NCBI RefSeq assembly: GCF_051379705.1
Contig: NZ_CP179868.1
Coordinates: 3,658,001 to 3,722,000, forward strand
DNA: 64,000 nucleotides
Direction of reading: 5' to 3'
DNA from: Ekhidna sp051379705
GTDB lineage: Bacteria > Bacteroidota > Bacteroidia > Cytophagales > Cyclobacteriaceae
The notes under the pieces are model-generated. The model saw only the letters and a list, made by a program, of their open reading frames with translations. It was not told the origin of the DNA and made no database searches. Shown in pieces: positions 34,841 to 43,885 of the stretch (the stretch's first letter is position 1; every line of letters starts with the position of its first letter). The translations under genes and the position numbers were made by a program.

Positions 34841-35701
34841 ATGAGTAAACGAGTTTGGTTAATCACCGGGTGTTCCACAGGTTTTGGCAGGGAGTTAGTA
34901 AAGATTGTTGCATCGAAGGGAGAGATCGCTATTGGAACCGTCAGAAAACAGAATCAAATCGCTGATTTGGAAGCAATAAATCCAGAATTAGTTAAGGGAG
35001 TATTGCTTGACGTACAGAAACAGGATACGATTGATCGAACGGCGAAACTCATTGAAAAAGAATTTGGCCGACTGGATGTACTGGTAAATAATGCTGGTTA
35101 TGGAACACTTGGTCCAATAGAAGAAACTTCTGAAGAAGAGATTCAGCGGCAGTTTGATGTGAATGTATATGGGTGCGTTCGCATGATGAAGCTTGCACTT
35201 CCATTTATGCGAAAGCAGAGAAGTGGGAATATCCTTAACATCACCTCAATAGCTGGTTTAAATGGTTTTCCTGGTGTAGGCATTTACAATGGGAGCAAGT
35301 TTGCATTGGAAGGGATTGGAGAAGCCTTAGCCGCTGAGACTAAGCATATAGGGATAAAAGTCACCAATATAGAACCTGGTCCTTTTAGGACTGATTGGGC
35401 TGGAAGATCAGCAACTTACAATGAATCTTCTATTGAAGAATACAAGGAGACAGCAAACAAAAATATGGATAGCATCCGTGAGGTAAGTGGTAACCAAATT
35501 GGCGATCCAGTTCGTGCTGCCAATGCCATGTATGAAGTAACTACCATAGATAATCCTCCTGTTCACTTGCCACTGGGAGGACCAGCTTATAAGCGTGTAG
35601 GCATTCGATTGGAAGAATTCAAAGAGGAAGTTGACAAGTTTAGAGAATTGGGCAGACCTACTGACTATACAGAAGAGGAGCTGCAGAATATGAACGGTTA
35701 G
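34841..35701 (+). CDS. Short-chain dehydrogenase/reductase
   Basis: A 286-residue NAD(P)-dependent oxidoreductase. It has TGCSTGFG for the cofactor (residues 9-16), NNAGYG near 87 and the catalytic YNGSKFAL with Tyr and Lys near 151-155. The sequence style is that of the retinol/17-beta-HSD-like classical SDR group often annotated YP_-type oxidoreductase. It lies opposite a LysR regulator, with which it shares overlapping stops, but the two are convergent so regulation is not implied by layout. Substrate unknown. Confidence 0.88.
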   Translation: MSKRVWLITGCSTGFGRELVKIVASKGEIAIGTVRKQNQIADLEAINPELVKGVLLDVQKQDTIDRTAKLIEKEFGRLDVLVNNAGYGTLGPIEETSEEEIQRQFDVNVYGCVRMMKLALPFMRKQRSGNILNITSIAGLNGFPGVGIYNGSKFALEGIGEALAAETKHIGIKVTNIEPGPFRTDWAGRSATYNESSIEEYKETANKNMDSIREVSGNQIGDPVRAANAMYEVTTIDNPPVHLPLGGPAYKRVGIRLEEFKEEVDKFRELGRPTDYTEEELQNMNG

Positions 35702-36603
35702 TTATCGCAGCAGCATAACCCACCAATATTACATCGTAAGTGCTGAACAAAATTTTGAAGGTACTGCGGACTGTTCTCATCAGATAGTGTGATGGCATGC
35801 CATGTGCGATGAATTCCTCGTTTAGTAACCGGAACAAGAGCGAGCTTGTTATCTTTTAGATAAGGCTCCACGATCCATTTAGCCATTACATTTACGCCCA
35901 TACCTGCCTTTACCAGTTCTACAACCGCTTCGGTTACTTGTACCTGCATCACCTGTTTAGGCTTTACACCTTCCGGTATCAAGACTTGAGAAAAGAGTGA
36001 GACAGATTCAAGTGGATACGAGTGAATAATCACGTTTTGATTCTCAAAATCTTTGGCTTCCACATATGCTTTTTTTGACCATGGATGTCCAGTAGGAACA
36101 AGCGCATAAACTTCATCCCTGAAGAGTTCATGATATTTGATATTCTGACGTTCTGAATTTTCATAAATGATCGCAAGGTCAATGGTTCCATCCAAAATCT
36201 GATCTTCTACATCTGCATTGTTATTGTGGAAAATTTCAATCTCCACATTGGGAAATTCTTTTTTGAAATCCGTCATCAGAGAAGGCAACCAATGGTAACA
36301 TGTGTAGCATTGGGTAGCTAGCCGAAGAGTACCGCTGGTCCCTGATACATATTTCTTGATGGAAAGCTCTGTACGTTCCAGGTCTTTCAAAATGCGTTCG
36401 GCAGATTCAAGCACCATTTTCCCGGCATTCGTAAGGATGAGCTGTTTGTTGACACGGTGAAAAAGCTGTGTACCCAATTGTCCTTCAATTTCTTTTAGCT
36501 GGTGACTTAAAGCAGACTGGGATAGAAATAGCGCATCCTTGGCTTTTGTAAGACTTTTTGTTTCAGCTACTTCCCGAATGAGTTTGAGATGTCGTATTTC
36601 CAT
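35698..36603 (-). CDS. LysR-family transcriptional regulator with Cys-rich tail
   Basis: A 301-residue regulator. The N-terminal winged helix (1-60, with SLTKAKDALFLSQSALSHQLKEIE) is followed by the LysR substrate-binding domain (about 90-290). It ends CNIGGLCCCDN, giving C291 and C297-C299, an unusual cysteine-rich tail that could bind metal or respond to thiols. It is divergent from the EamA exporter gene 107 bases away, the classical LysR target position. Ligand unknown. Confidence 0.9.
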   Translation of the reverse strand: MEIRHLKLIREVAETKSLTKAKDALFLSQSALSHQLKEIEGQLGTQLFHRVNKQLILTNAGKMVLESAERILKDLERTELSIKKYVSGTSGTLRLATQCYTCYHWLPSLMTDFKKEFPNVEIEIFHNNNADVEDQILDGTIDLAIIYENSERQNIKYHELFRDEVYALVPTGHPWSKKAYVEAKDFENQNVIIHSYPLESVSLFSQVLIPEGVKPKQVMQVQVTEAVVELVKAGMGVNVMAKWIVEPYLKDNKLALVPVTKRGIHRTWHAITLSDENSPQYLQNFVQHLRCNIGGLCCCDN

Positions 36604-36709
36604 AAAGCGATATTAGTAAAATTAATTGTAATGATAAAATCAATTCATCCAATTCATAGTTCATTCGATTTCTAATGGCGTTCAATTTGAAAGACTAAAC
36701 GCTACTCTT

Positions 36710-37642
36710 ATGAAAATCAAGAACATACACCTACTTATTTTACTTGCAAGCCTATGGGGGCCATCCTTTTTGTTTATCAAAATAGCAGTTCTGGAAATTC
36801 CTCCAATTATGCTGGCAGCTCTTCGCATTGGCATAGCTGCAGTTATACTCAACATATTGTTAGCTCTTAAGAATGAACGCCTTCCATTAGATCCGATTTT
36901 TTGGAAGAGAACCTTCATAGCTGGATTGTTTGCACAAGCGATCCCGTTCGTATTGATTAACTGGGGCGAACAATTTGTTGATAGTTCACTAGCGTCTATT
37001 CTCAATGGATTGATGCCATTATTCACCATCATATTTGCTCACTTCATTATAGCCGATGAAAGACTTACAGGTAAAAAGTTATTTGGAGTTACGCTTGGGT
37101 TCCTTGGCCTAATTGTGCTTGTGATGCCCAGCATAATGGGTGGGGTGGATGGTAGCATGCTGGGTATTATGGCAATTACAGCCGCTGCTGTCAGTTATGG
37201 TATTGGACTGTCATACATCCGAAAGTACTTTGCAAATACACCTTCTTTCAAAGCACCTGCGGCTCAACTTTTATCAGTTACTATATATCTGGTTCCACTG
37301 GCATTTATCATGAATCCTGAATTCAATTTAGCGGCTACAAGTATACCTGCATTGAGTTCTTTATTCATACTCGCATTTTTTGGAACCGCGATTGCCTTTA
37401 TTGTCTATTTCAGGTTGATCGAACGATCAAGTGCAGGGTATGCTTCATTGGTTACGTACTTAATGCCTATCTACGGAGTGATTTTAGGTGTGGCATTTCT
37501 GGGGGAGGAAGTCTCGATCTGGATGATTTTAGGAGCTGTGCTGATTTTATTGGGGATTCGTGAGACAAAAAAATCGACATATAAAAAACGCCAGCCTTTT
37601 GGTCTACACGTAGATACCGCTCTCTATTCAAAATTCAGATAA
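36710..37642 (+). CDS. EamA/DMT-superfamily exporter
   Basis: A 310-residue inner-membrane protein with ten predicted TM helices forming two EamA repeats (about 8-140 and 150-290). Features include the NILLALKNERLPLD loop and PSIMGGVDGS. DMT exporters export amino acids, nucleotides or small metabolites. It is divergent from the LysR gene, which probably regulates it, and is followed at 2 bases by a small unknown gene. Substrate unknown. Confidence 0.9.
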   Translation: MKIKNIHLLILLASLWGPSFLFIKIAVLEIPPIMLAALRIGIAAVILNILLALKNERLPLDPIFWKRTFIAGLFAQAIPFVLINWGEQFVDSSLASILNGLMPLFTIIFAHFIIADERLTGKKLFGVTLGFLGLIVLVMPSIMGGVDGSMLGIMAITAAAVSYGIGLSYIRKYFANTPSFKAPAAQLLSVTIYLVPLAFIMNPEFNLAATSIPALSSLFILAFFGTAIAFIVYFRLIERSSAGYASLVTYLMPIYGVILGVAFLGEEVSIWMILGAVLILLGIRETKKSTYKKRQPFGLHVDTALYSKFR

Positions 37643-37644
37643 CG

Positions 37645-38025
37645 ATGAGCGCTGAAGGGAAAAGAACCATTCTGTTGGCACTCCTGCAGATCTGTTTTTT
37701 AGTTGGTATTGCTCAACCTGAGAATAAGCTGGATTTTAATCCTCAATATTTGAATGAAGATAAGAGCCCTGAATTGGTTGTGAATAAGCAGGTATTGAAA
37801 GATAGAATGATGAATGGGAGCATAAATAAATGTCCGCCGAAGCGTTATATGGGCATTACTCACGCACCTTCCATTGATTTCAATATTTACTTAGCCTTGC
37901 ATAATTCAATTACTCCAAAGATTATGACATCATTTGAAGTCTCGCTGAATTATGCCGGAGTGATGAATATAAAAAGTCTGTTCTTTCTTAGGAAGAAAGC
38001 GCAAGCAGATTTGAGGCGTAATTAA
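37645..38025 (+). CDS. Small exported protein of unknown function
   Basis: A 126-residue protein with a probable signal peptide (about 1-23, ending VGIAQ). The rest is polar with two Cys (C28 region of the signal excluded; NKCPPKRY near 62) and a hydrophobic-alternating stretch near 75-110. It starts 2 bases after the exporter and is likely cotranscribed. Its stop overlaps that of the convergent small gene at 38022. No family is recognised. Confidence 0.6.
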   Translation: MSAEGKRTILLALLQICFLVGIAQPENKLDFNPQYLNEDKSPELVVNKQVLKDRMMNGSINKCPPKRYMGITHAPSIDFNIYLALHNSITPKIMTSFEVSLNYAGVMNIKSLFFLRKKAQADLRRN

Positions 38026-38201
38026 AACTTTGACTTAAGAAATCCTTCAATGGATTTTTGGTCAAGGTTCAATGCTTCCAGCATTTTTACAGCAGCTGCT
38101 CTGTTCTTTTTTAAGGCGGTTTTGAATGCGTCATACTGTCCGGTCACTTTTAACCTTTGCATGATTGTCATTCCGACGAAATTGGATTGTATGGTGCTCA
38201 T
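38022..38201 (-). CDS. Small basic helical protein (59 residues)
   Basis: A short gene ending a seven-gene minus-strand unit. The protein is mostly helical and basic, with segments QRLKVTGQYDAFKTALKK and MLEALNLDQKSIEGFLKSKF, and has no signal or TM segment. ATG at 38201 lies 7 bases after the stop of the 227-residue unknown, as do the other spacings in this unit, and its stop overlaps the convergent stop in TTAA. Possibly nucleic-acid- or protein-binding; no family is recognised. Confidence 0.6.
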   Translation of the reverse strand: MSTIQSNFVGMTIMQRLKVTGQYDAFKTALKKNRAAAVKMLEALNLDQKSIEGFLKSKF

Positions 38202-38208
38202 TTTTCAG

Positions 38209-38892
38209 CTATGATTTAGTGTCGTTTTGGTAGCTCATTTGAAAGCCAATTTTGTTACCAGCTCCCAAAGATTGCGTTTTTTCAAGTTTCTCTCTAACAG
38301 TAATTTTCCGAATATTCGGAAATGGTGGTACTACAAGATCATTATCTGCAGCCTGGCTAATTATTAGTTTAATTAATATGTCCAAATCTACTTTTTCTAA
38401 CGGTTTAACAGAAGCGGATTCAAACATAAAATCAACTTGCCTATCACCTTCTACGATAAAGTGGTTTTCACTGTTTATCAAAAGGCGAGCTAGTAGATAG
38501 CCGGGATCATTTAGTCGATTAAACTCAAATGAATCAGCCATGAAATTGTACACATTTATTTGACCCAGGTATTTGCGATCTGGTTGGTCTGCGACGTAAC
38601 TACTTTTGTTGTAATCGTAATCTTCCGGTAATGTGATAATATTGGTATGTAACACAAACACCAGCAGGTCGCCAGCTACTTGGATATGAAACTCTTGCTC
38701 ACCTACAGATTCCACATTCAGCTTTATGTCTTGATCTCGCTCAGTTGTCTTCGCATTAATCACGTCTATGAGTAGACGGGCCTCTTCTTCCATCTGCTTG
38801 AAAGCTGTACAGACGTTGCGATAGGTCTTCTGCTTTACCGTAGATTTATTGAGTAGAATTTCTACGATGTTTTCGGTTGGGTCAGGATGCAT
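38209..38892 (-). CDS. Conserved cytosolic protein of unknown function
   Basis: A 227-residue soluble protein without signal or TM segments. It has an acidic N terminus, then a region of alternating beta strands and helices including LLVFVLHTNIITLPEDYDY and VDLDILIKLIISQ. It lies 3 bases after the VOC-family gene and 7 bases before a 59-residue gene. I do not recognise a domain. Confidence 0.7.
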   Translation of the reverse strand: MHPDPTENIVEILLNKSTVKQKTYRNVCTAFKQMEEEARLLIDVINAKTTERDQDIKLNVESVGEQEFHIQVAGDLLVFVLHTNIITLPEDYDYNKSSYVADQPDRKYLGQINVYNFMADSFEFNRLNDPGYLLARLLINSENHFIVEGDRQVDFMFESASVKPLEKVDLDILIKLIISQAADNDLVVPPFPNIRKITVREKLEKTQSLGAGNKIGFQMSYQNDTKS

Positions 38893-38895
38893 ATT

Positions 38896-39264
38896 TTATG
38901 AAACTTGCTGGTGCAAGGCTACTCTATTTCCTTCAGAATCTTCAAAGTGGGCAACAAATCCGTGTTCGCCGATGCTCATTTTTTCATTGAGTACTTTACC
39001 TCCGGCACTTGTGATCCTTGGAAGCACATCATTAATTTCAGTAACTGAGAAATAAACCATTGTTCCCTCGTGCGATGGAATGTAGCTTTCTTGCTTTATT
39101 AGTGTACCTGTAGCTCCACTTTGATCTGTTTCGAAAGGGAAAAAAGACATGATGGAATTCCCAATTTCCATGTTATCAGCCATCTGAATATCGAAGATAT
39201 TCACATAAAATTCCTTCGCTCGATCCATGTCATTTACAGGCAGTTCAAACCAATTTGCTCGCAT
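38896..39264 (-). CDS. VOC-family (glyoxalase-like) protein
   Basis: A 122-residue vicinal-oxygen-chelate protein with two beta-alpha-beta-beta-beta modules: NWFELPVNDMDRAKEFY at the start and GEHGFVAHFEDSEGNRVALHQ at the end. Members are glyoxalases, dioxygenases or antibiotic-binding proteins; catalytic identity cannot be set here. It sits between the pirin gene and the 227-residue unknown with 12- and 3-base gaps. Confidence 0.88.
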   Translation of the reverse strand: MRANWFELPVNDMDRAKEFYVNIFDIQMADNMEIGNSIMSFFPFETDQSGATGTLIKQESYIPSHEGTMVYFSVTEINDVLPRITSAGGKVLNEKMSIGEHGFVAHFEDSEGNRVALHQQVS

Positions 39265-39276
39265 AATAGTTGTGTT

Positions 39277-40146
39277 TTAAGGTAATGAAATGTAGGTGTC
39301 GTCGTTGGCTACTTTCGGAAAATCTTTGTTGGCCCAACGTTCCTTCGCATTCTCAATTTTTTGTTTATCTGAAGATACGAAATTCCAGAAAATATACCGT
39401 TCTTCAGGAAAAGCTTCTCCTCCAAAAAGCAAGATTCGTGAATTAGCTTTAATTGTAAGCTCACACGCATCTTCAACCTTTGAAACAAGCATATTTCCTT
39501 TATTCACTATTTGGCTACAAGCATCAATGCTTCCTTCTACGATGCAGAATCCAATTTCACCTTTCAATTGATCCTTAATGACAAGCCTATAGTCTTCAGT
39601 TGTTTGAATCTCAATCATGAATAAATCGCAATGAACAGGGAGTGGAGATTCTCTGCTAAAGCCTTTTCCGGCTACTAGCTTAAAAGAAGCGGATCCGTCT
39701 TTCCATTGTGGCAGTTCGGAAGCATCTAGATGATGGAATTCGGGATCCATATCTTCCTTATCTTTTGGAAGTGCTACCCATATCTGATAACCATGTATGG
39801 TAAATTCCTGACCTTGTCTCAGCTGCTGCGGAGTTCGTTCGGTGTGTGTAACACCCTTGCCAGCAGTCATCCAGTTAACTGAACCGGCTTTTATGTGCTG
39901 GTCAGTTCCGATACTGTCTTGATGCTGAATTTCCCCCTCAAATAAATAGGTCAAAGTAGAAAGTCCAATGTGAGGATGCTGGTCAATGTCAAGATAGGTT
40001 CCAGGTTTGATGGTGGTAGGCCCCATATGATCAATGAAGATGAATGGACCTACCATTCGTTTCTTTCGGAATGGAATCAGACGACCAACAAGAAAGTCCC
40101 CAATGTCTCTGCTTCGTTCTTCAATGATTAAATCGGTATTGGACAT
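39277..40146 (-). CDS. Pirin family protein
   Basis: A 289-residue bicupin protein. The N-terminal cupin has the metal ligands of pirins in DQHPHIGLSTLTYLFEGE (His56 and His58 area) and AGKGVTHTER (His about 101, Glu about 103). Homologues include quercetinases and redox-sensing transcription cofactors. It is in the middle of a tight seven-gene unit, 9 bases after glsA. Substrate unknown. Confidence 0.92.
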   Translation of the reverse strand: MSNTDLIIEERSRDIGDFLVGRLIPFRKKRMVGPFIFIDHMGPTTIKPGTYLDIDQHPHIGLSTLTYLFEGEIQHQDSIGTDQHIKAGSVNWMTAGKGVTHTERTPQQLRQGQEFTIHGYQIWVALPKDKEDMDPEFHHLDASELPQWKDGSASFKLVAGKGFSRESPLPVHCDLFMIEIQTTEDYRLVIKDQLKGEIGFCIVEGSIDACSQIVNKGNMLVSKVEDACELTIKANSRILLFGGEAFPEERYIFWNFVSSDKQKIENAKERWANKDFPKVANDDTYISLP

Positions 40147-40155
40147 AGCAAACGT

Positions 40156-41070
40156 TTAAAAAATCGATGATCCAGTCATATCTGTCAGCTGCTCTAAGGC
40201 AAGCATTCCAGCTGTAGAATTTCCCTTTTCATTTAGTTTTGGACTCCAGACTGCCACACTATACATGTTTGGATATATCGCTACGATTCCACCACCTACT
40301 CCACTTTTGCCAGGCAGACCAACTCGAAAGGAAAACTCACCGGCTTCATCATAAAAGCCACAGGTTTGCATTAAAGCATTGATTCGCTTCGTTCGTTTTA
40401 CGCTTAAAATCTGTTCTCCTGATTCCTGGAGACAACCATGATTGGCATAAACCATAAATGTGTTAGCCAGTTCCCTGCAAGACATGCTAAGTGAGCAGGT
40501 ATAGAAATAGAGATCAAGTACTTCGTCCACATCGTTGTGAATGTTTTTGTACGACTTTATCAAATTGACCATAGCGGCGTTATTGAACCCTTCTGCTTTT
40601 TCTGATTCTGCTACCTTCTCACTGTAATCTATGGTTTCGTTTCCAGCGATTTTCCTGACAAATTCAAGGTATTCTTTTTTTGGATTCTTTAAGTTGGAAA
40701 TTAACACGTCACACACTACTAATGCACCCGAATTGATTAGAGGGTTTCTAGGAATACCGTTCTCATACTCTAGTTGAACCAATGAATTGAACGGATCTCC
40801 GGAGGGTTCCACATCCACTCTTTCCCACAGCTTTTCATCTTCATGGAGCAAAGCCAACGAGAGTGAAAGCACCTTGGATATACTCTGAATCGAAAAACGT
40901 TCGGTTGAGTCTCCGAAGCAGAATTCATCACCTATGACACTACACAAGTGCATTCCAAATTTATCAGGTGAGATTTTTGCCAATTCCGGAATGTAGGTAG
41001 CAACTTCACCAGGTAATTTTTTACAGTCTATCTTGTTTTGAATCTGATCGAGTATTCCTTGATAATCCAT
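40156..41070 (-). CDS. glsA: Glutaminase A
   Basis: A 304-residue serine-dependent beta-lactamase-like enzyme hydrolysing L-glutamine to glutamate and ammonia. The catalytic S63-x-x-K66 lies in FSIQSISKV, and the NSGALVVCD and SGKSGVGGGI (here LPGKSGVGGG) motifs are intact. Length matches bacterial GlsA. It follows the DoxX gene by 14 bases. Release of ammonia suggests acid resistance or nitrogen supply. Confidence 0.96.
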   Translation of the reverse strand: MDYQGILDQIQNKIDCKKLPGEVATYIPELAKISPDKFGMHLCSVIGDEFCFGDSTERFSIQSISKVLSLSLALLHEDEKLWERVDVEPSGDPFNSLVQLEYENGIPRNPLINSGALVVCDVLISNLKNPKKEYLEFVRKIAGNETIDYSEKVAESEKAEGFNNAAMVNLIKSYKNIHNDVDEVLDLYFYTCSLSMSCRELANTFMVYANHGCLQESGEQILSVKRTKRINALMQTCGFYDEAGEFSFRVGLPGKSGVGGGIVAIYPNMYSVAVWSPKLNEKGNSTAGMLALEQLTDMTGSSIF

Positions 41071-41084
41071 TATTTGATTTGAGA

Positions 41085-41453
41085 TCAGTTGACTTTACTG
41101 AAAACTTTTTTGTCGTACATGTATGAAAAGGACCAAAGGATAATAGCAATGATCGCCGTAAGATGACCACCGTCATTTGCAGCCAGGTGGCCTTCCAGAG
41201 CCAACACGAAATCAAGCAGGAATCCAAAATACGCCCATTCTTTAAGGGTTTTGGAAACCTTTGTTAAAATGGCGATTATGCCTACGATTTTTAGGATGGC
41301 AAGCGGAATTACAATTCGTCCATTATATCCTAGCGATACAAATATATCAGTGACCTCCGCGGTTTTCACGAAGTACATACCCGCTGACATAATCATCATC
41401 AGACTTAAGGCACCAGTGACAATCCAGTAGATGATTTTATTTCTTTTATCCAT
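41085..41453 (-). CDS. DoxX-like membrane protein
   Basis: A 122-residue protein with four TM helices (about 8-28, 44-64, 72-92, 98-116) in DoxX-family order; the segments PLAILKIVGIIAIL and KEWAYFGFLLDFV are characteristic. Members associate with redox enzymes or quinone pools. It begins 3 bases after namZ. Function in this operon unknown. Confidence 0.85.
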   Translation of the reverse strand: MDKRNKIIYWIVTGALSLMMIMSAGMYFVKTAEVTDIFVSLGYNGRIVIPLAILKIVGIIAILTKVSKTLKEWAYFGFLLDFVLALEGHLAANDGGHLTAIIAIILWSFSYMYDKKVFSKVN

Positions 41454-41456
41454 TGA

Positions 41457-42605
41457 CTATTTGTAAAGTAAGTACTTAGCTCGTATCTGTTTGAATTGGT
41501 TCAATCCTTCCTTCCAAGTTTCGCGAATCTCCTCTTCGGTCATTCCGGATTCAATTTGTTTTTGAAGCTGATCTGTACCAGCCAGGCGTTTAAAATAATC
41601 GTTAAAAAAGTCTTCCTTTTCCATCTTCTGATACGCTTCAATTAGTGGCTGAAGTGTAAATGAATAGATTGGTTTTTCACCGATCCAGGACCTTCCATAA
41701 CAAATAAGATCTTCGTACGGCGGCCACTTAGCTCCCTCTTTTGATACAGGAGTAAATGCATGCTTTGCTTCCGGATAATCAGGATGACCGATTTGTTGAA
41801 AGGCATGGTCTGTTCCTCTGCCGACAGACATGATGGTGCCTTCGAAAAGGCAAAGGCTAGGGTATAATGAAATACTCAAATCATCAGGTAGGTTGGGAGA
41901 GGGTTTGAGTGGCAGGGAGTAAGGTTTTGAATGATCCCAGTTCTGAATTGAAATAATATTCAGGTTACATTCAACTCCGTCTTTGAGCCAACCCTCGCCA
42001 TTAAACATTTGTGCTATTTCGCCTGCAGTCATTCCATGAACAATCGGGATCGGAGCAATTCCGACGAACGATGAGAAAGACATATCCAACACAGGTCCGT
42101 CCACATAACTACCGTTGGGATTGGGACGGTCCAGGATGAGTACCGGAATATTGTTCTCTGCACAGGCCTCCATTACATAGTACATAGTGCTGATGTAGGT
42201 GTAAAATCGGGCGCCTACATCTTGAATATCAAACACCATTACATCCAAGCCTCTTAGTTGCTCCGATGTTGGTTTCTTGTTCTTCCCATAAAGAGAAACA
42301 AGATCATAAGGTGCCTGAATAGAATCGTATTTTACTTCTGCACCATCACTAACTGTGCCTGTAAACCCATGCTCAGGCGTAAATACTTTTCTTACATTCA
42401 CCCCAAGTCGGATTAAGGTATCGGTTAAATGGGTGTTTTTGATTGTTGAACTATGGTTTACAGTAAGGCCAACTTTCATTCCATCCAGAAGAGGAAGGTA
42501 CTTGTCGGTTTGATCAGCGCCGGTCAGAATTTTTTCTGAGGTACTTGCACTTTGGGTTGAGCAGCCAAATGCAATAATTATATACAGTGAAATGAATCTC
42601 ATCAT
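41457..42605 (-). CDS. namZ: Exo-beta-N-acetylmuramidase (NamZ/DUF1343) lipoprotein
   Basis: A 382-residue exported enzyme of the DUF1343/NamZ family, which removes terminal N-acetylmuramic acid from peptidoglycan fragments. A lipobox IAFGC places acylated Cys at 15. Family motifs FTPEHGFTG, VFDIQDVGARFYTYISTM and LDRPNPNG (about 95-170) are conserved. It is first in the seven-gene minus-strand unit and probably works in muropeptide recycling at the outer membrane. The ATG lies 62 bases from a divergent permease gene. Confidence 0.92.
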   Translation of the reverse strand: MMRFISLYIIIAFGCSTQSASTSEKILTGADQTDKYLPLLDGMKVGLTVNHSSTIKNTHLTDTLIRLGVNVRKVFTPEHGFTGTVSDGAEVKYDSIQAPYDLVSLYGKNKKPTSEQLRGLDVMVFDIQDVGARFYTYISTMYYVMEACAENNIPVLILDRPNPNGSYVDGPVLDMSFSSFVGIAPIPIVHGMTAGEIAQMFNGEGWLKDGVECNLNIISIQNWDHSKPYSLPLKPSPNLPDDLSISLYPSLCLFEGTIMSVGRGTDHAFQQIGHPDYPEAKHAFTPVSKEGAKWPPYEDLICYGRSWIGEKPIYSFTLQPLIEAYQKMEKEDFFNDYFKRLAGTDQLQKQIESGMTEEEIRETWKEGLNQFKQIRAKYLLYK

Positions 42606-42649
42606 ATTTAAATCGACAAGTTAACTTGTTCTTACAGGATTGAAAACCC

Positions 42650-42657
42650 TAATTTGC
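42650..42657 (+). promoter_or_regulatory. Near-consensus promoter for the FtsX permease gene
   Basis: TAATTTGC is one base from TAnnTTTG and lies 10 bases before the ATG; a TTG at 42626-42628 is 21 bases upstream, near the normal -33 distance. Confidence 0.3.
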
Positions 42658-42667
42658 AAAGCAATAA

Positions 42668-43885
42668 ATGAATCTCCCTTTTTTTATATCAAAACGTATT
42701 TCTAAAGAAGCTTCTGGCTCATTTTCCAATATTATCAATCGAGTGGCGGTGGTAAGTATTGGTCTGGGGTTGGCTGTTCTGATAATCGCTTTTATGGTTC
42801 TTTTTGGATTTAAAAAAGAAATAAAAGATAAGATATACAGCTTCAGCGGTCATTTGATTGTGAGTAAATACACGCTATCAACATCATTTGAAGAAAGCAC
42901 CATTTCAATAGATGATTCACTCTTGCTGACATTGAAAAGCTATCCTTTAACGGAGAGAGTACAACCTTATGCAATGAAGGCAGCTTTACTGAAGACAGAT
43001 GAAGAGGTTCAAGGGGTAATCATTAAAGGAGTGGATGAATCTTTCGATACGCTGGGGTTCAAGAAGCACATGGTAGAAGGGCGATTTCCCAATGTCTACT
43101 CTGACAAATACTCTACTGAGGTGGCTTTAAGTAGACGGGTGTCAAACTATTTGGAGCTAGATGTGGATGATGAAGTTCTTGTCTATTTTGTCCAGTCTCC
43201 TCCTAGGTTTAGAAGATTGCAAGTGACCGGAATATATGAGACTGGCCTGGAAGAATTTGATGAAAAGATCATTATTGGTGATTTGGATCTGTTACGCAGA
43301 ATGAACAATTGGCCGGACTCAATTGCCGGAGGAATTGAAGTATTTATCTCAGATACAGACAAACTAGATCAAGCGGAGACAGAATTGTACAACATGTTGA
43401 GCATAGATCTATATGTCGATAAGGTCACTGATAGATACCTTCAAATATTTGAGTGGTTGAATATGCTGAATAGGAATGTAGTGATCTTGCTAACTATCAT
43501 AATATTTGTGTCAGGTACAAGTATCATTTCAATTCTACTGATATTGATCATGGAGCGAACACAGATGATCGGTATTCTCAAAGCAGTTGGAGCTTCAAAT
43601 CAAATGATTCGACGTGTCTTCGTTTTAAACGGTTTGCAACTAATCGTAAAAGGATTGCTTTGGGGCAATTTTATTGGCCTGAGCATCGGTATGATCCAGA
43701 AGTACTTGAAGCTGATTCCTCTGGATGAAGCAAATTACTACATGAGTCATGTACCGATCGTGATTGATACACCGACAATCCTTGGGTTGAATTTTCTGAT
43801 TCTTATTTTGATAGGTTTGACGATGCTTATTCCTGTAGCTATTATTTCACGCGTACAACCCGTGAAAGCTATTCGATTCGACTAA
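42668..43885 (+). CDS. ABC transporter permease, LolC/E or MacB type (FtsX fold)
   Basis: A 405-residue inner-membrane permease. TM1 is near residue 25; a large periplasmic domain (about 50-245) precedes three further TM helices (about 275-310, 330-360, 370-400), the FtsX arrangement. Compared with lipoprotein-releasing LolC/E it has the same length and topology. No ATPase gene is adjacent, so the partner subunit is elsewhere. It is divergent from namZ. Its stop overlaps that of the convergent glycosyltransferase in CTAA. Confidence 0.85.
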   Translation: MNLPFFISKRISKEASGSFSNIINRVAVVSIGLGLAVLIIAFMVLFGFKKEIKDKIYSFSGHLIVSKYTLSTSFEESTISIDDSLLLTLKSYPLTERVQPYAMKAALLKTDEEVQGVIIKGVDESFDTLGFKKHMVEGRFPNVYSDKYSTEVALSRRVSNYLELDVDDEVLVYFVQSPPRFRRLQVTGIYETGLEEFDEKIIIGDLDLLRRMNNWPDSIAGGIEVFISDTDKLDQAETELYNMLSIDLYVDKVTDRYLQIFEWLNMLNRNVVILLTIIIFVSGTSIISILLILIMERTQMIGILKAVGASNQMIRRVFVLNGLQLIVKGLLWGNFIGLSIGMIQKYLKLIPLDEANYYMSHVPIVIDTPTILGLNFLILILIGLTMLIPVAIISRVQPVKAIRFD

